Shown piece after piece: positions 7,854 to 15,077 of a DNA stretch of 32,268 bases. Under the pieces are notes generated by a model that saw only the letters and a list, made by a program, of their open reading frames with translations, was not told the origin of the DNA and ran no database searches. The stretch comes from a virus. Made by a program: the position numbers and the translations under genes. The first letter of the stretch is position 1. The number at the start of each line of letters is the position of its first letter. The stretch spans positions 1-32,268 of the IMG/VR virus record IMGVR_UViG_3300042922_000137; one strand, given 5' to 3'.

Positions 7854-8889
7854 TTAAATATCCTTCAGAAAAATTGACCCATTCCTCATCTTCAATAGGA
7901 ACCCAACCTTTACTGAAGTTAATCCTCATGATAGCAAGTAGGGATAAAGTAATATCATCGTTATGAATAAAATCGTATATCTTTTTAAGTTTCTTCAAAC
8001 CGGGTTTGTCGAAGTGACACCAAATATCGAAATAATAATCAGCTAAAGCCCACTTTGATAAATCCGTAAAGTTTTGACAAGTTGGATTTTCCCAAGGCCT
8101 TTGATTTTTGGCTTTAAGGCTTATTGAAATCTTTTTCTTCTGCTCTTCAGACTTTGGAATACCGAAAGAATGATGCTCTTCACCATACTTTAAAGATGCC
8201 ATAATCCCTGCACGTTGTGCTTCAGACCAAGGTTTTCCAGTAAGAGCATCTGATATCTTCTTCCTTTCTTCGGGAGTCTTCTTCCTACCAATATTTGACA
8301 GTCGAGTTTTTTCAATGGCTTCAGGATTCTTGGGCTTTCCTCGTTGGAAGTCACCAATCTTTCTTTTAGTCTCTTCCGTCATAGGTGGACGGTTTCTTTG
8401 GTACTCACTCATTTTAGCAATTGCTTCTTCAGAGTGCTTTTTACCAAGCATATTATTTCTTGTAAAATCAGGATTTGCTGCATGCCAAGCTTTTAATTTT
8501 GTCCGGGTTTCTTCCGTATGGGTCTTACCATAGAAAGGATTATTTTCCCCGGACACTTGCTCGCTGACTGCAACAGCATAGTCAGAACGTAGCTTCTCAT
8601 AAGTTTTAGAATTAACTACTTTAGCATTTTCATCTGTTTTCCAACGATTGCTCATCAGAAATGCAGCTAGCATCAGACTAACTTCCTCTGGAAAAGCTTT
8701 CCAAAGTAGCATATGAGCGATGTAATGTTCACGTCCAGTAAACATTACAAGATTACTTTTATCATTACTCCCACCAAGAGAGCGGGGTATAATATGGTGA
8801 ATTTCAAAGTAACCTTCATGCTGACTTTTATCAAGTCCACGAACTTTAGCTTTTTCAACTAAGTCATTATAAATCTTTTCGTAATTCAA
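7822..8889 (-). CDS. HNH homing endonuclease with NUMOD3 repeats
   Basis: A 355-residue free-standing homing endonuclease. The N-terminus reads MNYEKIYNDLVEKAK and leads into an HNH core, EIHHIIPRSLGGSNDKSNLV, with His31-His32, Asn46 and the helix GREHYIAHML. The middle carries several NUMOD3-type DNA-binding repeats (NPFYGKTHTEETRTKLK, NMLGKKHSEEAIAKMSE, KPKNPEAIEKTRLSNIGRK, GKPWSEAQRAGIMAS). The start is TTG at 8889. Its 3' end overlaps terL, so insertion left the packaging gene intact. Such genes spread between phages by cutting alleles that lack them. Confidence 0.88.
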   Translation of the reverse strand: MNYEKIYNDLVEKAKVRGLDKSQHEGYFEIHHIIPRSLGGSNDKSNLVMFTGREHYIAHMLLWKAFPEEVSLMLAAFLMSNRWKTDENAKVVNSKTYEKLRSDYAVAVSEQVSGENNPFYGKTHTEETRTKLKAWHAANPDFTRNNMLGKKHSEEAIAKMSEYQRNRPPMTEETKRKIGDFQRGKPKNPEAIEKTRLSNIGRKKTPEERKKISDALTGKPWSEAQRAGIMASLKYGEEHHSFGIPKSEEQKKKISISLKAKNQRPWENPTCQNFTDLSKWALADYYFDIWCHFDKPGLKKLKKIYDFIHNDDITLSLLAIMRINFSKGWVPIEDEEWVNFSEGYLNDGTNNYCPG

Positions 8890-9005
8890 CTACTAACTTC
8901 TCAAAGTAAAACAGTGCCTCACCTCGCCAACCGTATTGCTACAGCCTCATGTCTGGTATTACAGTTCACCGAATTCTTTATAACAGAGGCCGCTAATGCA
9001 ACTTG
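8890..9005 (-). other. Short intergenic gap carrying a repeated 15-base motif
   Basis: No gene of convincing length fits here. Around 8943-8957 the minus strand reads CAGACATGAGGCTGT, which recurs with one change (CAGACTTGAGGCTGT) at 12386-12400 in another minus-strand gap. A 16-codon GTG frame runs through the motif but has no ribosome binding site. The gap may hold a processing or regulatory signal, or a relic left by the endonuclease insertion. Confidence 0.3.
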
Positions 9006-9368
9006 CTACTCTTCCGTTTTCACAGAATCTTTCTTAAACGTCTCAAGATACTCACGTATCATCTGATTGCAATCCCTACCTGTCACACCGCGTTCTTTCA
9101 CAATTGGGCGTAGCTCTTGGATTGTAAGTTTCTCAAGATATTCCCGACTATACTGCAACTCTACAGGATATACACGCATCCCATTCTTGATATCATCTAC
9201 AAGAAACTCTTCCGTCTCAATCGACAACATGACTTTATTTGGGAAAGTATTCTTAGTAGGATATGAGCTATCAATAGTAGCCCCTTGATTAGCGAGCTTT
9301 ACAACTTGCTCAAGAAACTTAATCCCTGCGCTATCTGTTGCTTTAAGCTCAACTTTATATTTATTCAC
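9006..9368 (-). CDS. Unknown small protein with SAP-like C-terminal helix pair
   Basis: A 120-residue protein with GTG start at 9368, preceded by AGGAGAG and by the best promoter of this region (9401-9429). The first two thirds is a mixed alpha/beta domain that begins MNKYKVELKATDSAG. The C-terminus reads EYLEKLTIQELRPIVKERG, close to the helix-extended-loop-helix of SAP motifs that bind DNA. It stands at the head of the packaging/capsid transcript, two genes before terL. A DNA-binding role, even as small terminase, is possible but not shown. Confidence 0.6.
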   Translation of the reverse strand: MNKYKVELKATDSAGIKFLEQVVKLANQGATIDSSYPTKNTFPNKVMLSIETEEFLVDDIKNGMRVYPVELQYSREYLEKLTIQELRPIVKERGVTGRDCNQMIREYLETFKKDSVKTEE

Positions 9369-9400
9369 TTATCTCTCCTTTTGTCTGTTTCATAGAAGAG

Positions 9401-9429
9401 ATATTACACATTTTATTTCGTATTGTCAA
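9401..9429 (-). promoter_or_regulatory. Sigma70-type promoter for the packaging/head operon
   Basis: On the minus strand TTGACA (9429-9424) and TAATAT (9406-9401) are separated by exactly 17 bases in an AT-rich setting, and the first gene starts about 32 bases downstream of the -10 box. A perfect -35 and a 5/6 -10 make this one of the clearest promoters in the window. Confidence 0.8.
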
Positions 9430-9463
9430 GCTTTTATAAAATATATTTTAAATACTTTCAATT

Positions 9464-9489
9464 GATAGCATTCATCCTTAAATGCTATC
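9464..9489 (-). terminator. Hairpin after the tail fibre gene
   Basis: GATAGCATT pairs perfectly with AATGCTATC (9 bp) over an 8-base loop, 15 bases after the tail fibre stop codon. The downstream strand is AT-rich but has no clean T-run, so it may be a terminator or a 3'-end stabiliser. It separates the tail fibre transcript from the head operon promoter. Confidence 0.6.
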
Positions 9490-9504
9490 TCAGAAGTTAC
9501 TCTT

Positions 9505-12009
9505 TTACAAAATTACTTCTTGTGCTGATTGGAAAGTAAATGTAGGTGTTCCACTGACGTTAGCTGTACGCAGCCTTACAAACTTACCTGCTGGAATCAA
9601 ACCTGCAAGGTTAGCTGTAGCCAAGTTGTTAACGTTCAATACACCGCCAATGCTATTGGCTGTAGAGCCAACTGTAATGAGGTTTGTTGTCATAGTTGAG
9701 TTATCAGCATATTCCAAATAAACCCTACCACTAGTACCTGCCAACAATAACGCTGCAACAGTAATATCAACACTATAACTTACCATTGCTTCTCTTGTAG
9801 CAGAGATTTGAAAAGCTGTGTTTAGTGCCCTTGTTGGATAAGTGTAGCTCCTTGTTACCGGAGCAGGGATGTTCAGAACACCTGTTGAACTGTTATAAGT
9901 CGCAGCACCACTCCCTGTAGTGGTCAAGCTTACTGAGGCTCTTGCTCCAGCTTGGTTTACATATCCGCTAGGGTTACTAGCATCATAAGGTGTGTAACCA
10001 ATAGCAGAATTAATCTGAGAAGCTGTTACTCCAGTGATATATCCAGAATCATTTGTAAATGCACTGACATTGGTTGGAACTACAGGTGTTGTACCCAAGC
10101 TTCCATCACCACGGACATACTGACTAGTAGTACCTGTTGGTGTATTAAACTTGGTAGCTAATCCACTACTCAATGCAGCAGTTGTAGCATAACCAGACAA
10201 TGCACTTGTAGAAGCTTTGCTGTCAAGAGATGTTTGAAGTCCAACCACATCAGTAATCACATGTGTATGGCTAGTAGCTGCTGCCCCAACATCCACGTTA
10301 GTAAGAACCACAGCGCCAAGCTTTCCGTTAACACTTGTTACAGGGTAGTTTACTGTAGGGATAATTGGTTTATTCAGGATCTGAGCAACACCGCTTGTAG
10401 CATTCCAATCACTATTTACTTGAGCAACTGGAATTGCTGGGAACGCTGCAATACTGCCATCACCTCGAATGTATTGGGAGATATTACCTGTAGGATTACT
10501 GTACTTCCCAGCAAGAAGATTATTCAATGTTGCTGTATTTGTATAGTTAGCCAACTGATTGTTGACGCTTACCGTCGTAGCGTACCCTGCCAGAGCAGAT
10601 GAGGATACTTTGCTATCCAAAGCACTTTGCAAACCATTCACATCTGAAATTGGATGTGTGTGATTGGTTGCAGCAGCACCTACATCAGAGTTACTTAAAA
10701 CTACAGCACCAATCTTTGAATTAACAGATGTAACAGGTGCAGTGAGAAGTGTCACATATCCACTGTCATTAATCAGTTCAGAATTTTTTGTAATCTGTGC
10801 AGGAATGGTTGGAGCATTTGTCAGAGAACTATACGGAATCTGACTACCTACACCAATTGCTCCTACATCCGAAGCTGTCAGAACAACATCGCCAGTTTTA
10901 GAGTTTACACTTGTTACAGGATAGGTTACTGAAGGGATAACAGGTTTGTTAGTGAGGCTATTGTAATCACCATCGAACAATGCTGGCTTATTCTGTAAAT
11001 CAGCATAAATACCAGAAAACAAATTAGGCTTATTTAAAAGATCCTGATAGCTACCAGACTTTGCAACTTTAGCTAATCCAGACACTCCACTATTAGCCTG
11101 TTGAACTGCTGTAGACAGTGAAGAAAGTGAGGCATCCAGACCTTGAATATCAGAAGTAGGGTGAGTGTGAGCACTTGGAGCAAATGTCGCTGGAACATTA
11201 ACTAAATCCGCATAATCTCCAGAGAAAGCTTCATCAATATTTGTAATCTGTTCTTGGAGATTGGCTACATCATTTTCATCAGCAACACCGATGAATACAC
11301 CCTCTTGAACCAAGGCAGCAAACTTTGGAATCCCATTACTACCTGACAAGGAAATAGAGTTAGCTTGAATATCAAATACGATATCAGTTCCGGCTTGGAA
11401 AATTACAGAGGTGTCCATGAAGTCAAGGATATTTTCACCAACTTCAAATGTAGCACCATTCTGACCAGTAACCCATGCAGACTTGCTTGGGAAATACTTT
11501 ACAGCCACGCCAGACTTCTTATCACTGATCCTTATTCTGACATTCTGCATTACAGAATTTGCCTTGAAGAGCATTGCGTTTGTGCGTGCTGTCAGTTTTG
11601 TTTGGTAGTCAAAAGACAGAGGGTTTGTAGTGATTGTTGCAGAACCATTCAAATCCCCTACCCTTCTTTCAGCTTGTATAAGCTTAAAATAGAATGGCTT
11701 GGATGAGGGTCCGTCCCGAGGAACTTCGTAATCAAGAAGTTGGTAACGTGTACCCTCCACAAGATTATCAAAGGCTAGGAAACCTGCTGACTCAGACAAA
11801 CGAAGTGCGTCACCAAAATCTACAGATCCAGATTCTACAGAAAACCCAACAGGGGCTAGAAGACTACCGGATGAAAGCACTCGAAGTCCAGAACCTTGAA
11901 TAGTTCCATCTTCTGCCCTATAAGGAAGTTGCCCAACAGGCCAATCTGAAAGATCGTTACCTTCACCCTCAATGATTACTGTCTTTACACGGCTAGGAAT
12001 AATACTCAT
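9505..12009 (-). CDS. Tail fibre protein with collagen-free repeat shaft
   Basis: An 834-residue structural protein. The first 260 residues form a globular, probably baseplate-attaching region. The shaft is made of repeats: TSVNSKTGDVVLTASDVGA, TSVNSKIGAVVLSNSDVGA and TSVNGKLGAVVLTNVDVGA, each linked to THPISDV-like and LQSALDSK-like segments, plus two copies of a Y(I/V)RGDGS motif. This is the typical build of trimeric phage tail fibres. The final 110 residues, a beta-rich domain, are probably the receptor-binding tip. The start ATG overlaps the stop of the preceding small gene. Repeats at protein level could allow recombination between fibre genes. Confidence 0.85.
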   Translation of the reverse strand: MSIIPSRVKTVIIEGEGNDLSDWPVGQLPYRAEDGTIQGSGLRVLSSGSLLAPVGFSVESGSVDFGDALRLSESAGFLAFDNLVEGTRYQLLDYEVPRDGPSSKPFYFKLIQAERRVGDLNGSATITTNPLSFDYQTKLTARTNAMLFKANSVMQNVRIRISDKKSGVAVKYFPSKSAWVTGQNGATFEVGENILDFMDTSVIFQAGTDIVFDIQANSISLSGSNGIPKFAALVQEGVFIGVADENDVANLQEQITNIDEAFSGDYADLVNVPATFAPSAHTHPTSDIQGLDASLSSLSTAVQQANSGVSGLAKVAKSGSYQDLLNKPNLFSGIYADLQNKPALFDGDYNSLTNKPVIPSVTYPVTSVNSKTGDVVLTASDVGAIGVGSQIPYSSLTNAPTIPAQITKNSELINDSGYVTLLTAPVTSVNSKIGAVVLSNSDVGAAATNHTHPISDVNGLQSALDSKVSSSALAGYATTVSVNNQLANYTNTATLNNLLAGKYSNPTGNISQYIRGDGSIAAFPAIPVAQVNSDWNATSGVAQILNKPIIPTVNYPVTSVNGKLGAVVLTNVDVGAAATSHTHVITDVVGLQTSLDSKASTSALSGYATTAALSSGLATKFNTPTGTTSQYVRGDGSLGTTPVVPTNVSAFTNDSGYITGVTASQINSAIGYTPYDASNPSGYVNQAGARASVSLTTTGSGAATYNSSTGVLNIPAPVTRSYTYPTRALNTAFQISATREAMVSYSVDITVAALLLAGTSGRVYLEYADNSTMTTNLITVGSTANSIGGVLNVNNLATANLAGLIPAGKFVRLRTANVSGTPTFTFQSAQEVIL

Positions 12010-12299
12010 TATTCAAACACCTGTACAAAGAGTTTACCATTCCCCTTCACCCATACACGAGAGCCAGCAGGAACTTTATCTACTGTTGTCCAGTCGCCGC
12101 TAGAACTTGAACCAACACCTGCAAGTGTCCAACCATCTACAGAGCTTGCTGTTGGTACTGTTGCTCTAACTTGAATATAAACAAGGTTACTTGCCTTATT
12201 CTTAAGGATCAAAGCTGTTCCGGGTGCAATTCCTGTTGCATTATAGACATCCAGCCAAACTCCGCTAGCTAACGTAACATCTGGAATTGTATCACTCAC
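12009..12299 (-). CDS. Small tail-associated protein
   Basis: A 96-residue beta-rich protein (LDVYNATGIAPGTALILKNK, YIQVRATVPT, GSRVWVKGNGKLFVQVFE) with GTG start at 12299. The ribosome binding site AAGAGGTG ends 7 bases upstream and lies in one arm of a 13-base inverted repeat. It sits between the SGNH tail protein and the tail fibre and is coupled to the fibre by a TAATG overlap. Small proteins of this look occur near tail fibre genes in many phages as minor virion parts. The exact role is unknown. Confidence 0.6.
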   Translation of the reverse strand: MSDTIPDVTLASGVWLDVYNATGIAPGTALILKNKASNLVYIQVRATVPTASSVDGWTLAGVGSSSSGDWTTVDKVPAGSRVWVKGNGKLFVQVFE

Positions 12300-12301
12300 T
12301 T

Positions 12302-12354
12302 TATAACACCTCTTTTATTTTTATTTTTCTGGTGTTTGTTCAAGAGGTGATATA
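12302..12354 (-). promoter_or_regulatory. Inverted repeat enclosing a ribosome binding site
   Basis: TATAACACCTCTT at 12302-12314 is complementary, with one mismatch, to AAGAGGTGATATA at 12342-12354. On the minus-strand RNA the downstream arm includes the AAGAGGTG ribosome binding site of the small gene starting at 12299. Folding would hide it, so the element may tune translation of the small protein and the coupled tail fibre. Confidence 0.5.
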
Positions 12355-12410
12355 GCTGAGACAGACAAACTTCAGCTTCTGGTTCACAGCCTCAAGTCTG
12401 CTTTAGATCC

Positions 12411-13712
12411 TTACTTAACTTGTTTTCTTACAGCGTATTGACCAATCTTAACTACTGCATTCTGTTGTACGTTCTGTGCAAAGTAAACACTGATACGTGG
12501 AACAATAGCTGTCTCTGTACCATCCACAGTATAACGCTGAGTCTCTAGACTAAGACTCAAGTCATCTTTAGGAAGACTATGAGGATCTTGGTATTTATCA
12601 CCATCCCTGTAGTAGATGGTTGTAGACGTACCACCCACAGGCTTTGTAATCATAAGCTCTGCTGTTACTCCAAGCACCCCAGAATTCTTATCAGAGATTT
12701 CTACAGATGCTAGGAAGGAGATAATATCGCCCACTGCAACGTTAGCCAGAGTGAATGTAGCTGTAGGACTGAATGCTAGATAGGCTCCGGCTGTAGTAGG
12801 AACACCTGTGAATGTCACTACTTGAAGCTCACCAAACTCTGATTGTTCTTTAGACCACTGTGTGTTAACGCCTGTAAAGCTGCTACCTGCACCCTTGAAT
12901 CCTGTTGCAATAACACTTGGTGCAATAGGATTGACAGAAGCTGTGCTCATGTTAGCACTACCAGTCATAAAGGGGTTGGCTACAAGAGAGCCTGTGCTGT
13001 TGAATGCACTGAAAGTATCTGTACTATCTTGAGGAAGATCAGTTGGCATCTTGGAATACTTGACGATAGCTTCAGCGAATGCTCCACCAATCTTGTAAGC
13101 ACCCTTTGGATTCGGGTGAAGATTGTCATGAAGATCAGATTGAACAATACGAGAGTATGTATCAACAACTGGGGTGATGGCAGAAAGTTCGTTCAACACC
13201 CAATCACGAATAGCCTCATGGTCAGCTTGTTGAGAAGGGGTAAGGGCTTTGTCAGCAAAGCGTGGAGTGTCATTCGCTACAATTACAATCTTGCCAGCTT
13301 TATTAAGACGCTTTACAATAGCTGTGATATTACGCTTTGTATCCGCAACACTCATACCACCTGTACGGTCGTTTGTACCACCCATGAACAGCACAATATC
13401 AGCAGCGCTATTCACAACTGGTGTGATACGTGCAAGCATTTGTGCTGTGGTATCACCACCAACACCGAAGTTGTTTGTGTAAGGCGCAAAGGCTTTACCA
13501 GAAAGAGCACATGCCCAGAAAGCATAACCATAGTTTTCTGTAGCATAAGCTGTAGCTGCAATCGTGTGGCACATTGCTGTACGACTATCACCAAAGATTG
13601 CGATTTCACGGTTCAGAGGCTTTGAGGTATTCTCTACATCAAAAGCACCTTCAAGGGCTGCACGAGCAACACCAACACGGGAAATCAGAACATACTTTTC
13701 ATTGTTATCCAT
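12411..13712 (-). CDS. SGNH/GDSL hydrolase tail protein
   Basis: A 433-residue protein with an SGNH esterase domain at about 33-215. Block I is IAIFGDSR with the nucleophile Ser43, block II is FGVGGD with Gly85, block III is GGTND with Asn114, and block V is DNLHPN with Asp196 and His199. The C-terminal 215 residues are beta-rich (QVVTFTGVPTTAGAYLAF) and look like a carbohydrate-binding or trimerisation region. Its position just before the tail fibre suggests a virion enzyme that removes acyl groups from the host surface polysaccharide. The substrate is not deducible. Confidence 0.85.
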   Translation of the reverse strand: MDNNEKYVLISRVGVARAALEGAFDVENTSKPLNREIAIFGDSRTAMCHTIAATAYATENYGYAFWACALSGKAFAPYTNNFGVGGDTTAQMLARITPVVNSAADIVLFMGGTNDRTGGMSVADTKRNITAIVKRLNKAGKIVIVANDTPRFADKALTPSQQADHEAIRDWVLNELSAITPVVDTYSRIVQSDLHDNLHPNPKGAYKIGGAFAEAIVKYSKMPTDLPQDSTDTFSAFNSTGSLVANPFMTGSANMSTASVNPIAPSVIATGFKGAGSSFTGVNTQWSKEQSEFGELQVVTFTGVPTTAGAYLAFSPTATFTLANVAVGDIISFLASVEISDKNSGVLGVTAELMITKPVGGTSTTIYYRDGDKYQDPHSLPKDDLSLSLETQRYTVDGTETAIVPRISVYFAQNVQQNAVVKIGQYAVRKQVK

Positions 13713-13772
13713 TGTAGTCTCATTTGTTTACTATTGCTTGGAGACAATCATATTCAAGAAAATACAATTGAT

Positions 13773-13819
13773 ATAAAATAAAAGAGGAGGACGACAGCAG
13801 TTGGTTTACTGTCTCCTCC
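13773..13819 (-). terminator. Rho-independent terminator before the tail gene block
   Basis: On the minus strand GGAGGAGACAG pairs with CTGTCGTCCTCC (one small interruption) over an 11-base loop and is followed by TCTTTTATTTTAT. This is a strong intrinsic terminator. It closes the transcript carrying tRNA-Tyr, the 137-residue protein, the membrane protein and the cationic peptide. A second hairpin, TTCCCT with AGGGAA, lies directly upstream of it (13821-13838). Confidence 0.8.
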
Positions 13820-13859
13820 GATTCCCTAGGCAAAGGGAAGTACCAAGCCGCAGCTTGAT

Positions 13860-13943
13860 TCATTTTCTACGACGATATTTCTCAATTAATTTAAGAAGCT
13901 TAAAGAGCTTCCATTTGAAGAGAAGTCGTCGTAGAGTGTTCAT
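13860..13943 (-). CDS. 27-residue cationic amphipathic peptide
   Basis: A short frame whose ATG at 13943 is two bases from the stop of the membrane protein gene (TAATATG), with GGTGG as ribosome binding site. The product, starting MNTLRRLLFKWKLFKLLKL and ending in Arg/Lys, has 11 basic and one acidic residue alternating with Leu/Phe/Trp, a textbook membrane-active amphipathic helix. Cationic peptides that disrupt the outer membrane serve in lysis of some phages. The DNA also forms a long hairpin over the same span, so a purely RNA role is the alternative. A terminator follows within 40 bases. Confidence 0.5.
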   Translation of the reverse strand: MNTLRRLLFKWKLFKLLKLIEKYRRRK

Positions 13944-13944
13944 A

Positions 13945-14118
13945 TTACCACCAACGACCACGGCCACCAGCAACAGGCAGAAGATTGACGATAAGACCAA
14001 CCAAAAGAACGATAAGAATTACTTTAAGGATAAAACCCAAACTACCGGCTACAGCGTAAACGCCGAACATTGGAAGAAGGAGAAACAAAATAAGGATAAG
14101 GAGTAGGATATTAATCAT
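13945..14118 (-). CDS. Small double-span membrane protein
   Basis: A 57-residue protein starting at ATG 14118 after AGAGGTAA. It has two hydrophobic segments, about residues 2-21 (INILLLILILFLLLPMF) and 28-50 (GFILKVILIVLLVGLIVNLL), with a GGRGRWW tail. The size and shape fit either a holin-like protein or the DUF3309-type small membrane proteins. It is followed at once by a cationic peptide gene and a terminator, and preceded by a possible terminase gene. It was missed by length cut-offs but has a good start site and a clear membrane pattern. Confidence 0.65.
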   Translation of the reverse strand: MINILLLILILFLLLPMFGVYAVAGSLGFILKVILIVLLVGLIVNLLPVAGGRGRWW

Positions 14119-14140
14119 GTCGCATTACCTCTTTTAGTTA

Positions 14141-14554
14141 TTATTCTTCGTCTTCAGGTTCTACGAACACGAGTGAAAGACGTGGTTTCAGTTCCTTTGA
14201 GATTTCAGCAGGAGTTTGTTCAGCTTCTTGGTCTTCGTCCCGCTTACCTTTGAGCCTAGCGTTAAAACTTCCAAGCTCTTCAGCGCTAGCACTCTTAACA
14301 ACAGAGTTAATGGAAGAAATAACCCACTTGGCACTTGCAACAGCCTCTGGGTCAACAGGTTCACTTTTCAAACTCTTGTCAATCAATTGTAGGGCAATAT
14401 CTTGGCGTTCGATCAGCTTATCCGCGAGGTCACGCAGTTTACTCTTTTGAATACGAGTAGAGGAATTACCCTTGGTGTTGCGATTGCTACGCTCACCTTG
14501 AAACTGTGTTGCTTTTTGTTTATCTGTTTGCTTATCTTTTGTCAGACCAGCCAT
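14141..14554 (-). CDS. Charged helical protein, possible small terminase subunit
   Basis: A 137-residue protein with a basic, disordered N-terminus (TKDKQTDKQKATQFQGERSN), a helical core (KLRDLADKLIERQDIALQLI and AVASAKWVISSINSVVKSAS) and an acidic C-terminal tail (VFVEPEDEE). The pattern of basic head, helical core and acidic tail is seen in several TerS proteins, but no recognisable helix-turn-helix is evident. It is not adjacent to terL. It lies just downstream of tRNA-Tyr, with AAAGGT as ribosome binding site, and is probably on the same transcript. Confidence 0.55.
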   Translation of the reverse strand: MAGLTKDKQTDKQKATQFQGERSNRNTKGNSSTRIQKSKLRDLADKLIERQDIALQLIDKSLKSEPVDPEAVASAKWVISSINSVVKSASAEELGSFNARLKGKRDEDQEAEQTPAEISKELKPRLSLVFVEPEDEE

Positions 14555-14571
14555 AGTGTTTACCTTTTGTT

Positions 14572-14655
14572 TGGTGCTACCTGATGGAATCGAACCACAT
14601 AGCCTCAGCGCCGGATTTACAGTCCAGTGTATGTCCCAGCATACTTTCAGTTAGC
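14572..14655 (-). tRNA. tRNA-Tyr (anticodon GUA)
   Basis: Read on the minus strand, the 5' GCTAACT pairs with AGGTAGC (one A-G mismatch) and ends in an encoded ACCA. The anticodon stem CTGGA/TCCGG encloses the loop CTGTAAA with anticodon GTA. A long variable arm (GCTGAGGC region) follows, as in bacterial class II tRNA-Tyr, and the T-loop is TTCGATT. The D arm is GTATG/CATAC with a short loop. A phage tRNA can compensate for codon-usage differences or for host tRNA cleavage. Confidence 0.9.
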
Positions 14656-14666
14656 TTTAAATTTAA

Positions 14667-14732
14667 TTTCTTAAGTCCTATTAACAAGTCAAGCTTGCAG
14701 TTCATTAATAAATGGTAATAGGACTTAAGAAA
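14667..14732 (-). repeat. Perfect 17-bp inverted repeat just upstream of tRNA-Tyr
   Basis: TTTCTTAAGTCCTATTA at 14667-14683 is exactly complementary to TAATAGGACTTAAGAAA at 14716-14732, with a 32-base spacer. In the minus-strand RNA it would form a 17-bp stem ending 11 bases before the tRNA 5' end. It could be the closing helix or 3' end of the upstream structured RNA, or a double-strand processing site. Confidence 0.85.
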
Positions 14733-15030
14733 AGACCCTGTTCTAAGCATGCTTCCATAGGAGAGGATGGTTACACACTATCAAGGTCTGAAAGATAGGT
14801 CCGAGGAGAGGGCAGACCATCTTTAATGCTGATGGAGGAGAAGACATCAGCGTGTGAAGGCACATTTTTATTTAGAATTGCTTCTGTCAATGTGCCGGGT
14901 GAAATAGGTGACGGGCCAGATGTGTGCTGCACAGGATACCGATGCACACCAACGGCCTAAATCGACTAAGACTCTAATCGGCTTAGGTTGATATCCCTGA
15001 TAGCCATTTATTCCCCGTCTGGGGCTAATC

Positions 15031-15077
15031 CGCGGAACTCAATTAAGAGTTTCGAACTTCCGTTCTCATCAGCCGCG
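15031..15077 (-). ncRNA. Hammerhead ribozyme, type I
   Basis: On the minus strand all conserved core elements occur in order. Stem I is CGCGG (15077-15073) with CCGCG (15035-15031). CTGATGA lies at 15072-15066. Stem II is GAAC/GTTC closed by a GGAA tetraloop. GAAA follows at 15053-15050. Stem III is CTC/GAG with the loop TTAATT, and the cleavage triplet is GTT. Position 15.1 is A and 16.1 is U, as required. Self-cleavage is predicted between 15036 and 15035. Stems II and III are capped and stem I is open, which makes it type I. Such a match is very unlikely by chance. Confidence 0.8.

Noticed and set aside
12843-13625. A 260-codon plus-strand frame opposite the SGNH hydrolase gene
   Set aside because: Cys/Thr/Ser-rich nonsense composition, no ribosome binding site, and the opposite strand has clear catalytic motifs.
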